Notes: generated from the letters alone by a model not told the origin. A stretch of 11,392 bases of DNA from Dunaliella salina (GCA_002284615.2 MU069581.1:184553-195944); one strand, 5' to 3'; shown: positions 1-7,969, counted from the stretch's first letter. Made by a program: numbers and translations.

Positions 1-1274
1 GCTGTAACTAAGTTTTTCGCGAGGTATGGTTCCAAGTTCGTAACAGAGGTGGGGGTAGGCATTGAAAAGTTTGGAGTAGGGGTTGGATATCATGTTCTTA
101 TTCCAAGCCGGAAGGAACATGAATGTAGCAGTGGCCTCTGTGTTGAGAATGGCAGAGTAGATGGCATGTTGCAAAGCTTGGGTCATGATTCCCTCGTCAT
201 AAATGGGATGGCAGACTGAGAAGCCTGAGAATTTGGATGAGAAGGCATTATGCATGGCACCAAAAAGAGTGTCTCGGGAGTCTGCACTCCAATAATTCTG
301 GTATTGTGGGTTGTGGTCTAGTGGAGAGGCCATTTTTTCTTGGGCTACTGAAGCCCATTTTTTCAAAAATGAAGGGCGTGATGAATGTGAGGTGGAAGGG
401 CTCGTGAAAAAGAGTCTTTGATCTTCTTGCTAGAGTACTTTCTTTCAAGCATGGATTTGCGGGAAAGGAGTCCTTGCAGCTCAGTGGCAAAGTTGCCTGG
501 AGGTGGTGTTATTTTCTCGTGCATGCCAGCAATCTTGGCTCCATAAAAAGCCTTGTAGAGGATTTGGAAGCGGTTTGGCGATATCATACCAACACATTTG
601 CCTTGTGTATTGTATATGCAAGCCATGCGCGCCGTGTATATTTCTGGGAGAATGAGGGGGGATGGAGTAGGAGGGGAATGGCTGTGGGATCCTGTGTCTG
701 ATGGTGCTGGATGAGGGGGTTGCTGGTCCGTGTACTTCACGAGGTCTACCTTGTGCAGCCAATATTCACATGAGCCCGTAGGTTTTATGTCTGCTTGTGG
801 ATTTGTGGGGTTTGTATCAAATGTGATTTTGTTGCGCAATTCTGTGTCCAATTTCTGCTGCCATACATTGGTTTCAGTAGGTTTCTCAAAGCCCTGTCTT
901 TCCAGGTTTGAGAGGGTAGAATCTGCTGTGGGTGTTGAGAGGTTAGGCTCGCTCTGTTGTGCTTCGAAATTAAGCAAGCACTCTTTAAATTTAGGCCAAG
1001 CCTCCTGTAAATCCTCTGAATCCCAGGAGGGCTTCCAAGCGACCCTCCTGAGTTTTTGTTTAGTCTGCCGCTCTAACCCTCGTCTTGTTAAAGTGATCCT
1101 CGTCTTGTTAAAGTGACCCTCAGGACTGTAACAGTAAAAAGTAGGCGCCGTTGAAAATAACATGGGCTCCATTGGTGGCTTGTCCAGGCCATGTGTGCGA
1201 GAACATGTGGATGGGTAGGTGGACCAGAGTGCATGTATTCTGCAGGAATGCCCAATCCTGCCTACCCGATGCAT
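1..1274 (-). pseudogene. PCIF1-like cap-adenosine methyltransferase, broken and partial
   Basis: The minus strand reads openly from 1274 down to a TGA at 363-365, then continues in another frame from about 369 to the window edge. Spanning the two frames is a pattern I recognise from the PCIF1 catalytic domain: ALPPHI, then an ASPL block near 316-333, then Y-W-S-A-D-S-R-D-x-L-F-G-A, a catalytic-motif position at 199-210, and an FMFLPAW strand like the family's FIVFIPEW. PCIF1 proteins methylate N6 of the cap-adjacent 2'-O-methyladenosine of mRNA. Two oddities: the frame change falls in a T run next to an A run (363-370), as one lost base would give, and the expected NPPF-type motif reads HPIY. 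The N-terminal ~200 residues match nothing I know, and the true start is uncertain. The C-terminus lies outside the window. It may be a host pseudogene, a transposon-carried copy, or a live gene with an assembly error. Family call fairly firm, activity doubtful. Confidence 0.68.
1078..1117. repeat. 20-bp perfect-but-one tandem duplication
   Basis: Two adjacent 20-bp copies (1078-1097 and 1098-1117) of a unit containing cgtcttgttaaagtga differ only at the last base. The duplication lies inside the 5' part of the PCIF1-like reading frame. Because 20 is not a multiple of three, it shifts frame between the upstream and downstream parts, so the apparent N-terminus above it may not be the original one. 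Confidence 0.9.
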
Positions 1275-1527
1275 CTGATGTAATGAACTGAATATGCCTC
1301 CTGCATCAAATGGGAGTCATCAAACGAATCTTTTTCCACATCTCAACCAGTCAGCGTTGAACTGAAAGTGACACACCAGACCAGGAGTAAAAGCACAAAG
1401 TCTGCTACAGCAAGTTGGCCTCCACCCATGACACCCTTGTTAACGGCTGTCGAGAGGCCCAGAGCTATCCATTGTTTAAAGGACTTTTCAGGTTTTGAGG
1501 GCCCTCTGGTGAGGCTCTAGCTCTCTA
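1275..1527. other. No gene seen
   Basis: This is the stretch upstream (minus-strand sense) of the PCIF1-like frame. It would hold a promoter or 5' exon if that gene were functional, but I see no convincing exon, TATA box or repeat in it. Confidence 0.4.
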
Positions 1528-1603
1528 GTTAGAGGACCTCCCCTTAATGCACGCGGCCTTTGCTTGCATAAACTTTCCTTTGTCTTTTCCTTTTTCTTTT
1601 CAG
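1528..1603 (+). repeat. Dispersed repeat R1, copy 1
   Basis: The segment starts with gttagagg, contains the core taatgcacgcggccttt and a gcttgcata box, then runs into a pyrimidine tract ending in CAG at 1601-1603. It matches 4118-4188 along its full length with scattered substitutions, and an inverted partial copy lies at 5117-5146. The pyrimidine tract plus AG would work as a 3' splice site, but the sequence after it shows no clear exon. It is probably a fragment of a mobile element or an intron-end repeat of unknown family. Confidence 0.7.
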
Positions 1604-1782
1604 GTCTAGAATGGTGCCCAGGCGCTGAGAAGAATGTGGCAACTAGACCTAGTCTGGCTATTTGGTGTCCCAAACTGTGTGAGCAGCTTGCTGGCATATG
1701 CATTGCAACCTTTTCATTTCCGTCAGGGGCTTGTCGTTTAAGCGGTTTGATCAATGTAGCAATCAATTAAGCAGAAAGAACT

Positions 1783-1902
<120 letters not shown>

Positions 1903-1953
1903 CTGCACACTGTTGGCATTGGCAATTCAAAATTTGAGGTTTCAAATTTGCAG

Positions 1954-2064
1954 TACACGCTGGGAACAAGAGTGTTCTCCCCGGTAATGGACGCCAGTAA
2001 CGCAGGCCAGGAGGTGGAGCTGCAACTGGAGGAAGAGGGTGGAAAGATTATTAAGGCACCAAAG
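1954..2064 (+). CDS. Exon 1 (of those visible)
   Basis: The acceptor is tttgcag at 1947-1953. The exon reads YTLGTRVFSPVMDASN, then an acidic stretch VELQLEEEGG, ending IIKAPK before a gtgggt donor at 2065. A stronger-looking GTGAGT donor lies at 2081. Neither choice joins exon 2 in frame; a weak donor at 2076 would. Confidence 0.4.
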
Positions 2065-3159
2065 GTGGGTGCAGTGTGTTGTGAGTCAGGCATTCAAGCG
2101 TCCTCTGTTCCAGGAGATCAATTGACCTCATTGCTACAAACATCTATGGACAGATCCCTCTGTGTCGGACGAGTACCATCTTCCAAGAGATGCTGAGCAT
2201 TGAGACTGACAAAGAGATCAGGTGTGTGTACCACATGAGGGACGTCCTCTGAGATTGAGGTCTGGGCAGTTTCTTCTCCTTCAACATCTGGGGCCTTTCC
2301 TTTGTTGGACCTACAGCTCCTGCGTATGTGTAAGTTGAGCAGGACATAATTGGGACGGATTGAACATCTGTAATGCAGACTTTTCCTTTTGGGGTCCATG
2401 TCGTCTGCAGGTGTCAGGAACCGAATCAGCTTGGAGGGTCCTGCTCACAACCCTCTCACCAGTCCCCTTCTGGACTCACCTCGAGAGCTCTCTTCTGGTC
2501 AAGTTCTTCGAGTGCTGCCTACTGCTCACAAGTATGACTTCCAGCCTGCTCTGGCATATTGTGCAGCAGCAGCTCCCAGCTTTAAAGAGAAGAAGTAAAT
2601 TTACATACAAGATTGGCCGAGGCAACGCAGATGGAACAGTGGAACCGCTCCAAATGCTCTCTTTGGCTGGGAAGTTTCAGGTAACTTGTGCATAAAGGAA
2701 GTGCATAAGGATGATACACAAAGAATGCGACTCAAAAAGCTCTTGAAAGCTACAGCTCTTCATTTTGGAGACTACTCCTGACATACCTTAACTGGCAAGA
2801 ATTTGATGATCTCACTTCTTAATAGCATTCGGTTCTTGCCATCTCTGCCATTGCAGATGCCGACTTTAGCGGCTGGACCTTTGGACTACATAGGCAAGCT
2901 GGCCCACCAGGCAACTGAGGAAGCCATGAAAGAAAACAATGATAAGAAAATGTGGGACTTCTTGGATGAGCATCGTTCATGTGTTTTTAAAGATCGCATC
3001 AGTGAGAAGGAGCTCAAGTTGGAAGACACCCTTGAGGAGTCCTTTGGTCTTCAGATGACACCATGCAAAGCAGCGCGCTCTGAGTTGTCCCTACTGAATT
3101 CAGACCTGCACCTGCTTGGGCCGCTCATGCAGGCAGCAATTTCCGCAATGCTCAAATGA
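1954..3159 (+). CDS. Spliced gene of unknown function, C-terminal four exons
   Basis: Four segments with protein-like content are separated by GT/AG introns: 1954-2064, 2114-2221, 2418-2680 and 2857-3159 (stop TGA at 3157-3159). Joins 2-3 and 3-4 keep frame: the first completes an AGG arginine codon to give EIRNRISLEG, the second gives SLAGKFQMPTLAAG. The join from exon 1 to exon 2 does not keep frame with the obvious donor at 2065. Exon 3 changes frame near 2595-2598, where the first frame meets TAA and the next reads SKFTYKIGRGNADG. The last exon is helical and rich in K and E. I do not recognise the family: no catalytic motif, zinc ligand, signal peptide or membrane segment is visible. An upstream exon must exist if the gene is real, since exon 1 begins directly after a ttgcag acceptor. 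Either a decayed gene or a live one with indel errors. Confidence 0.5.
2114..2221 (+). CDS. Exon 2
   Basis: The acceptor is gttccag at 2107-2113. The exon reads RSIDLIATNIYGQIPLC and then RTSTIFQEMLSIETDKE, ending IR. The donor is gtgtgtgta at 2222. The intron that follows is 196 bases. This is the most protein-like of the exons, with a regular hydrophobic pattern and no stop in the frame. Confidence 0.5.
2418..2680 (+). CDS. Exon 3, with an internal frame change
   Basis: The acceptor is gtgtcag at 2411-2417; a rival cag sits at 2408-2410 but breaks frame. The first part reads NRISLEGPAHNPLTSPLL and continues to SFKEKK before TAA at 2596-2598. The next frame is then open to a good donor, CAG followed by gtaact, at 2681. 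No intron of plausible size fits between the two frames, so one base appears to have been lost near 2590-2598. Confidence 0.45.
2857..3159 (+). CDS. Exon 4, terminal
   Basis: The acceptor is ccattgcag ending at 2856, after a 176-base intron. The exon is open for 100 codons, rich in K, E and L, with segments such as DYIGKLAHQATEEAMKE and a hydrophobic C-terminus ending AISAMLK. It joins exon 3 in phase 0. A start at its own ATG (2857) is possible but not needed. Confidence 0.5.
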   Translation: MPTLAAGPLDYIGKLAHQATEEAMKENNDKKMWDFLDEHRSCVFKDRISEKELKLEDTLEESFGLQMTPCKAARSELSLLNSDLHLLGPLMQAAISAMLK

Positions 3160-3789
3160 GGACAAGTGCATGTTAAGGCATCTGCATGCATGAAATATTG
3201 CCGGGGCATTTGTAAACTCATCACGTTCAGCTTGCCTTTGCACTGAAAGAGCTCAAAGGAAAAAAAATTAAGAAAATAGGATTGCCTCAGTTGATGGGAC
3301 TCACTATTTGAGCCAGTTCTGCCCGCTGGGCCAGCTTGTTGTCAATCTAAGGGCTCGACAATTACCTTACTGGAGACAATTTTATCATTGCCACCCACGA
3401 GACACCAACATAAAAAACAATTGTTTCTTTTCCTTCTTGTGCTATTTTCCTTTTATGAACAGGCTAGCTGTCAGTCGTTTTGACTAGAGGCTTTCTGTAA
3501 CCTGTAAGCTGTAACCTTTGAGGATCTTGAGGGCTGTCCGCTATGTTCCTGAATGCCCGGACTGTCCCCCTCCTGGTCTCCGCTGCCACACGTCTTAGAG
3601 ACCTTCCACCTTTCCCCTCGGGAAATCCTGCCCTGTAATCAATCTTGCTTACCCCTAACAGTGCAAACCCTCTGGGGCACTGGTGGCACTTCTAACAATA
3701 TTTCACGCTCCTGCTCACACGTTGCTTTACACAACAGGCACAGCACCACACAGAGGACTAGCATAGCTAAATGTGAGAGACAACCTCAT
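3160..3789. other. 3' flank of the unknown gene; no gene seen
   Basis: This would include the 3' untranslated region of the gene above. No canonical AATAAA followed by a clear cleavage site stands out. Part of 3550-3789 may be the diverged upstream portion of the retroelement frame that follows, but its stops and shifts make this unprovable by eye. Confidence 0.35.
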
Positions 3790-4110
3790 CAAATGAATGC
3801 AAATCAAGCCATTCACTTTTGATTGAAATCAAGTATTGTGAAGTCTCAGGCCCGACATCAATTGGATGCGGCACAGCTTTAGCATGCAAAACTCTGCAAA
3901 AACGTTCGTGCTAAAGCTGTAAAAAGTAAAGTAGAAGTCTATGCTGGACACAACCAGCATGCATTAAGGAAAGTGCTAAAGCTGTCACCATGAACGCTAT
4001 TCTTCTGGGCATTGGAGGAACGTGTTACATCAAGCATACCCGTAGCCAGCTCAAAAAATTAGAACTGGACCACCAACGTCGTATTAAGCTCGCTCAGAAA
4101 CTCCATGTCC
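3790..4110 (+). pseudogene. Decayed C-terminal nuclease domain of a LINE-like retroelement
   Basis: Three pieces in shifting frames line up with a domain I know from the C-terminus of LINE-like polyproteins in algae and lower plants: an IEIKYCE strand at 3822-3842 (the E-x-K core of a PD-(D/E)XK nuclease), a helix piece at 3847-3921 containing HQLDAAQ, an in-frame TAG, then HAKLCKNVRAKAV, and from 3972 AKAVTMNAILLGIGGT followed by LDHQRRIKLAQKLHV. Intact relatives carry the last motifs directly after the helix. Here a diverged, shortened second copy of the strand-helix part (about 3922-3985) is wedged in between. The upstream P-D pair of the fold reads PH near 3792. The match ends at about 4110, just before repeat R1 copy 2. 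No reverse transcriptase domain is seen upstream. The family call rests on memory of motifs, not on a search. Confidence 0.55.
3840..3985 (+). repeat. Internal tandem duplication in the nuclease remnant
   Basis: Both 3840-3920 and 3934-3985 begin with gaagtct and end with tgctaaagctgt. They share spaced matches in between; the second copy is about 29 bases shorter. A 12-bp reverse complement of the end motif also occurs at 3873-3884, so the first copy could form a hairpin with a 24-base loop. Confidence 0.6.
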
Positions 4111-4117
4111 TCTTTTT

Positions 4118-4188
4118 GTTAGAGGTTCTCCACTTAATGCACGCGGCCTTTGGCTTGCATAGACTCTTCTTTTTCTTTTCTTTCTTAG
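4118..4188 (+). repeat. Dispersed repeat R1, copy 2
   Basis: This matches copy 1 (1528-1603): the same gttagagg start, the identical taatgcacgcggccttt core, a ggcttgcataga box and a pyrimidine tract ending in TAG at 4186-4188. It follows the nuclease remnant within 10 bases, so it may be the 3' end of that retroelement or an insertion that cut it short. Confidence 0.7.
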
Positions 4189-5116
4189 CCTGCTCTCTGG
4201 ATGTAGCTCGTTTCTTTCAAAACCAAGATACTCAGACTTATCGCATCATCTCTGAGCTTATGGATTTCTTTCACCACACCAAACAGCCAAACTTTCTGGC
4301 TGAAGGTTATTTTCCCTTGTACACCTTGTAAACCTTTCTTAGCTTCATGTCCAATCAGTCTGGCAAGCCCACAAAGTTTTTCAAGCATACATGGGTCTAC
4401 ATGGATTTACATTTAAGCCATTAGACAACGCGACCGCTAGGCTGCAAATATAAAACAATACTGTAATGTACAGGTTTCAATTGAAAGCATTTTAATCATT
4501 AGACGTGCTATTGAAAACAACAACCACTTTATGAACTTTTGAGAACAAGAGTATCTCTCACAGTCAGGTTCTAGAGCCTGGTGCTTCTAGAAACACTCCA
4601 GATCCCCATTAGTCTGCATTGTCTCAAATTTTGTGGAGGGTACTCACGGCTCTTCTGAGCCCATGTATCAACTCTTCCTTCAAAAACTTTGAAAGAATAA
4701 AAAAGAAAACCTACTTAGGCAGAGAAACCACGGGAAAAGGGGCCACATCGGTGCACAGGCCGTAAGACCCTACCACACCAATGTTCAAACTGAGTGAAGT
4801 AAGGCAGGCAGAGAAAGAAGACAGGTCCAACAAGCAGAGAGCAAAAGATGATGGCTGAAAGAATGGAGTTCGAACTCTGGAATTCCAGACCTTAAAAAGC
4901 AAGCAGAGTCAACGCTGTCAGCCTTCCAACCAACGACAGCCATGCCCAGCATTTGCGCATGGGGGCTTACTTCAAGCTGATGGGCTGAGTTGAAGTCTGC
5001 ACATTTCATGTAGCTGCTGACCACAAAGAGAGGCCTATGGAACAGCCCTCAGAGCCCACAGTAGTGCCGACAAATCAGGCCTTCATTTATGTAGGGAGAT
5101 TTTTCTGCCATGGCAT
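4189..5116. other. No gene seen
   Basis: The frame from the retroelement remnant drifts on to a TAA at 4329-4331 without recognisable content. Short open frames on both strands here lack protein-like composition or splice context. The only structure noted is a pair of palindromes at 4866-4889 and a 7-bp inverted repeat (TTCTAGA/TCTAGAA) at about 4569-4592. Confidence 0.4.
4866..4889. other. Two overlapping perfect palindromes
   Basis: GAGTTCGAACTC (4866-4877) is a perfect 12-bp palindrome. TCTGGAATTCCAGA (4876-4889) is a perfect 14-bp palindrome that overlaps it by two bases. Either could bind a dimeric protein, but the TTC/GAA spacing does not fit a heat-shock element. A chance arrangement cannot be excluded. 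Confidence 0.5.
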
Positions 5117-5146
5117 TCTATGCCAGCCAAAAGGCCACGTGCATCA
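5117..5146 (-). repeat. Dispersed repeat R1, inverted partial copy
   Basis: Read on the minus strand this is the R1 core with a few changes: tgatgcacgtggccttttgg then ctggcataga. The flanking parts of R1, including the pyrimidine tract, are not recognisable here. Confidence 0.5.
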
Positions 5147-5512
5147 GTGACACTTCCCCTTAGAGCAATTCCAAGGGTTTCAAGAGCAAGAATATGCCGA
5201 GCAAGAACATGCCATTTGAAGCGATTCTACTTGGCAACTGCCAATTTAGACTCAGCCACACGAATCATCTGCATCTTGTTAATTTACACAGATTACAGAA
5301 ATAAGAAGCTGATAGTGAAAACGTATGCCTGTTTGGCTCTTTAGCATGATCCTATTACGTCCCAAAAATGTACTTGCTCGCAAAGATGGGCACAGAGAAC
5401 TGTGTTACAATGTACAAGGTCAGAACGGTTAAACCTAAAGCCGCGCAAGAAAGGATAAGCCAGATTCTTGGAATGGTTGATCTCTGAAATTGCAGGTCTC
5501 ATCTCACATGAC
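5147..5512. other. No gene seen
   Basis: An open frame at 5120-5344 has no recognisable content and begins inside the R1 fragment. I see no exon, RNA gene or other repeat up to the target duplication of the SINE. Confidence 0.4.
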
Positions 5513-5656
5513 AATCTGAAAGGAAGGAAAAGGAAAAGGAAAAAAAGGAAAGGAAAGGAAAAGGAAAGGAAAAGCTGGGCAAGCGGGACTAGCCCCCAAG
5601 CATCACAGGGGAACGACCTTAGCACCCAGAAGGGCCCGCCTTATCGAACCCCTATA

Positions 5657-5667
5657 GAATCGAACCC
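5657..5667 (-). promoter_or_regulatory. Pol III B box of the SINE
   Basis: GGGTTCGATTC on the minus strand is close to the B-box consensus GGTTCGANNCC, preceded by GGTCGT as in many plant tRNA-derived SINEs. Confidence 0.75.
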
Positions 5668-5704
5668 ACGACCTCCACGTCCCTTTCGGAGATGTGATTG
5701 AAAT

Positions 5705-5715
5705 GAACCACACCA
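5705..5715 (-). promoter_or_regulatory. Pol III A box of the SINE
   Basis: TGGTGTGGTTC on the minus strand is a loose match to the tRNA A box (TRGYNNARNNG), about 58 bases from the far end of the B box, as in a tRNA gene. Confidence 0.55.
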
Positions 5716-5734
5716 GGTTCCCGCCTAATCTCAA

Positions 5735-6263
5735 TGGAAGAAAGGAAGCAGCACACAAAGGTTGCTCAAAAGGGAGCTGAAAAGTGTTTTGCTAAGTATG
5801 CCATAAATGCTTCTTATCCACTATGAACAGATTCAACATTTCCATTTTACGTTTTACAGCATATATACTGTCAGCCTAGCAGTCGGACATTGACTGATGG
5901 CTTATTCTTTTAAGTCGTAGCTGCCCTAAAGCAGAGCCAGATTTGGGGGACGGACGACCAGAAGCAAAAACCAATTCCCCATACATAAGTGCCACTGTCA
6001 TATCGGTCACCCATGGTCATTGTAAGCAAAGCCATGCCATCATCTCTATCATCCAAGAAAAGAAAAGAAGAAAAAGAAAAACTACGTAGGCTATCATCCA
6101 CTCCTATCAGGAGCAGGACAACTTGCTGGATTGCCACAAGAGTAACCTGGTGTCCCGCGAGACACCCTGCTGCTGAGACGAAAAACATGGCCCCCACTGT
6201 CACAAGCATTGGTCCTCCTATACTGGTGCACTTCCAATGCACCTACTTTCCCACTTTCAGCAC
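5735..6263. other. No firm gene; possible 3' flank of the minus-strand gene
   Basis: A minus-strand open frame (5910-6242) begins with a hydrophobic stretch resembling membrane segments, but its later part is low-complexity S/F-rich sequence opposite an A/G-rich tract at 6057-6082. I do not accept it as a gene. If the coiled-coil exon to the right is real, this region is its 3' untranslated part. Confidence 0.3.
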
Positions 6264-6575
6264 TCATCTGCCTCTTAACGCAGCTATGCACTTGCTTGCC
6301 ACTTTGTGCGCTTTTTCTGCCTCTTGCTGATGCGGACGATCAACAGCGCCTGCTATTGCTGCTGCCGCAGCTTTTCTTCCAGCTCACGCCTTTTTCGCAG
6401 CAGCTGCAGCTCCTGGGCTTTGAGGTCTGCAACCGAGCATGTCCGCAGCTCCAACCCATCTTCTGGCAATCTACCGGCCTCGAGAGTGTGGGGGGCCTGC
6501 CTTGGGTGAGGCAAGGCTGTTTGCTCCGCCCCTGCTGCTTGCAGCAGCCGGTGGTGCTGCTCCTCTTCATATTCC
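6264..6575 (-). pseudogene. Terminal exon of a coiled-coil-like protein, frame broken
   Basis: A good acceptor (pyrimidine-rich tract then GAATAG, ending at 6576) opens an exon reading EYEEEQHHRLLQAAGAEQTA, then a less ordered stretch, then a strongly charged helix ELQLLRKRRELEEKLRQQQ before TAG at 6353-6355. A second minus-strand frame is open across this point and reads PHQQEAEKAHKVASKCIAAL to TGA at 6264-6266, continuing the same helical character. One base gained or lost near the CAG/GCA run at about 6350-6365 would join them. The heptad-like spacing suggests a coiled coil, so a role in protein association, but no family is recognisable. Upstream exons were not identified. The Q- and A-rich codon runs could inflate the open frames, so confidence is moderate. 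Confidence 0.4.
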
Positions 6576-7009
6576 CTATTCAAAGGAAGCGGAAGATCAA
6601 GAGCAGACCAGGAAGATAAGGAGTGAGGCCAAAGAGATAAAAATGCGGAACCTTTCATTACATAATGCAAATGTATAACCCTTTTCCTCTCGACTGACAT
6701 CAAGCGTTGCGCTGGAATCAACGAAAAAGGTGTTGAGGGTACAAACAATGTTGCAAAATGGAAATGCAGTGGCTCCTTTCTAACTGATCTGCGTGGTGAT
6801 TGCCAAAGACAAATCAGTACGAACAGGTAAAAGAGTAATCGATTCCCTGGCAGGTTTGTTTGTAAGAACGTCTGTGAAGAATATTAGAGTCTCGTATGTG
6901 CATACTGCTCCTTTTGGCTGACATAGCCTTTTGGGCGAAGCCTTATTCATGGGGTGTGAGCCCCTTTGTTTGCCAGCCTCCCGGTAAAGTTCACACCACG
7001 TTAAGTTCA
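6576..7009. other. No gene seen
   Basis: This is the presumed intron upstream of the minus-strand exon. Open frames here have no recognisable content. Confidence 0.35.
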
Positions 7010-7058
7010 CACCTGCCGCCCATGCCCACCCAGCGCACTCTCCGCCCTGACACTCGGC

Positions 7059-7259
7059 ATGCAGGCCAAGCAGACACACGAGTGGGACCTATTCAAGAAA
7101 GATTTGAAACAAGTGCCAAACTATTTAGTCCCCACATCTAAAGAGAATGATGAACGCAATGATTTCTTTCATGCTAAAGTCTCATGCAGGACTACAGTGT
7201 CTGTTGAGCAGGAGGAGCCCTGTGCAAAGAGTTCTGAAATTCCTGTGTTGGGTAGCTGA
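7059..7259 (+). CDS. Weak candidate exon, unknown product
   Basis: A 66-codon open frame ends in TGA at 7257-7259, with protein-like text after residue 8: EWDLFKKDLKQVPNYLVP, then a hydrophilic stretch ending EIPVLGS. A possible acceptor (catgcag) ends at 7064. Its first 20 bases or so belong to a motif (ggcatgcaagccaagcaaac-like) repeated twice more at about 7310 and 7460. No homology is recognised; it may be chance. Confidence 0.2.
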   Translation: MQAKQTHEWDLFKKDLKQVPNYLVPTSKENDERNDFFHAKVSCRTTVSVEQEEPCAKSSEIPVLGS

Positions 7260-7478
7260 TTAAAAGATGGCCAGCATGGCCCAACTGGCGCACCCCCAAG
7301 CCTCAAACTTGGCATGCAAGCCAAGCAAACTTGGCCAAGCATCCCTGTGATGCTTGGGGGCAGATGGGGCCGAGTACTTTGAAACTTTCTCTGTCTAGTA
7401 GCTGAGCAGAAGATGGCCAGCATGGCTAGCCCTGCGCACCCACTGCCTTCAAACTTGCCGCGCAGGCCAAGCAAACCT
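7233..7478 (+). repeat. Two direct copies of an ~80-100 bp unit
   Basis: Copy 1 (about 7233-7330) and copy 2 (about 7378-7478) share agatggccagcatgg, a cgcaccc box, tcaaactt and a gccaagcaaac end, at an offset of about 146 bases. A shorter, more diverged third match (7022-7075) has the cgcac box and ggcatgcaggccaagcagac. The spacer between copies holds a 19-bp match to the SINE. Confidence 0.7.
7343..7361 (+). repeat. 19-bp exact match to the SINE body
   Basis: ccctgtgatgcttgggggc occurs here on the plus strand and, on the minus strand, at 5592-5610 inside the SINE. Flanks are not clearly alike. It also forms part of a local hairpin, CCAAGCAT with ATGCTTGG around a 7-base loop (7335-7357). 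It may be a small SINE fragment. Confidence 0.6.
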
Positions 7479-7969
7479 TTTTATTGGGGTCTTTGTGTTT
7501 GGGTGCCAGGGCGGTGCAGCGGGCGATGCCATCGTAAAAGTTTGGTAGCCATGGAGAAGCTGATCACTGCTCTCGCGTTGCTGAGCTCTTTTGTACAGGG
7601 AAAAAATGTACTGGACGTTCATTTAGCGATGGTGTGATATACTGCGAGACTCAAGAGGTGTCCGTGCCCTGTTGTGTGGAGCACAGCCTGCTGTTGACTT
7701 TGCAAAGGGTGCAAGCAAGGCTGGCAAGAACAACAAGCACATGAGCAAGGTTTGCACTGCTGCAAGAAAATTACGCTGAAGAATGGCGTCTCTGGTGCAT
7801 GGCCTGCCTGGTCCAGGTCAAGGAGAAGGTGGGCAAGAGAGGGTCAGGCTGCATGGCTCACCCTGAGCATTTGCAGCGCAGAGTTCTGGCATGCATGCAA
7901 ACGTCACAGAATGCATACAGCAGTGATGGTGCAGAAAGTATGTAACAATCTTTGCATAATGCACAACCA
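7479..7969. other. No gene seen
   Basis: A short plus-strand frame starting at 7551 reads MEKLITALALLSSFVQG, which resembles a signal peptide, but it stops after 28 codons at 7635-7637 with nothing recognisable after it. The rest is rich in TGCA motifs that grade into the 12-bp repeat. Confidence 0.35.

Larger units (their letters stand above)
5521..5726 (-). mobile_element. tRNA-derived SINE with TTTCC-type tail
   Basis: Read on the minus strand, the element begins AGGCGGGAACCTGG and has an A-box-like TGGTGTGGTTC (5705-5715). A near-perfect B box, GGGTTCGATTC (5657-5667), follows at tRNA-like distance. Then come a tRNA-unrelated body with a second GGTTCGAT (about 5644-5651) and a tail of about 50 bases of TTTCC/TTTTCC units (5521-5573). 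Matching 8-bp flanks, aatctgaa at 5513-5520 and aatctcaa at 5727-5734, differ at one position and look like a target-site duplication. SINEs encode no protein: they are transcribed by RNA polymerase III and moved by a partner LINE's enzyme. The boundaries, boxes, tail and flanks all agree, so this is the best-supported mobile element here. The family name is unknown to me. Confidence 0.82.

Noticed and set aside
4840..4945. Possible minus-strand tRNA gene (GTTCGAA near 4868)
   Set aside because: The GAGTTCGAACTC is part of a palindrome; no acceptor stem, D arm or anticodon arm can be formed around it.
5910..6242. Minus-strand 110-codon frame with hydrophobic segments, possible membrane protein
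   Set aside because: The second half is low-complexity S/F sequence from an A/G-rich tract, no family is recognised, and the tail has no domain.
6209..6678. Several plus-strand frames rich in Leu, Cys and Pro
   Set aside because: They are antisense shadows of the Q/A/E-rich minus-strand exon.
7551..7637. Short plus-strand frame with signal-peptide-like start
   Set aside because: It is only 28 codons, with no continuing exon or donor site that leads to recognisable protein.
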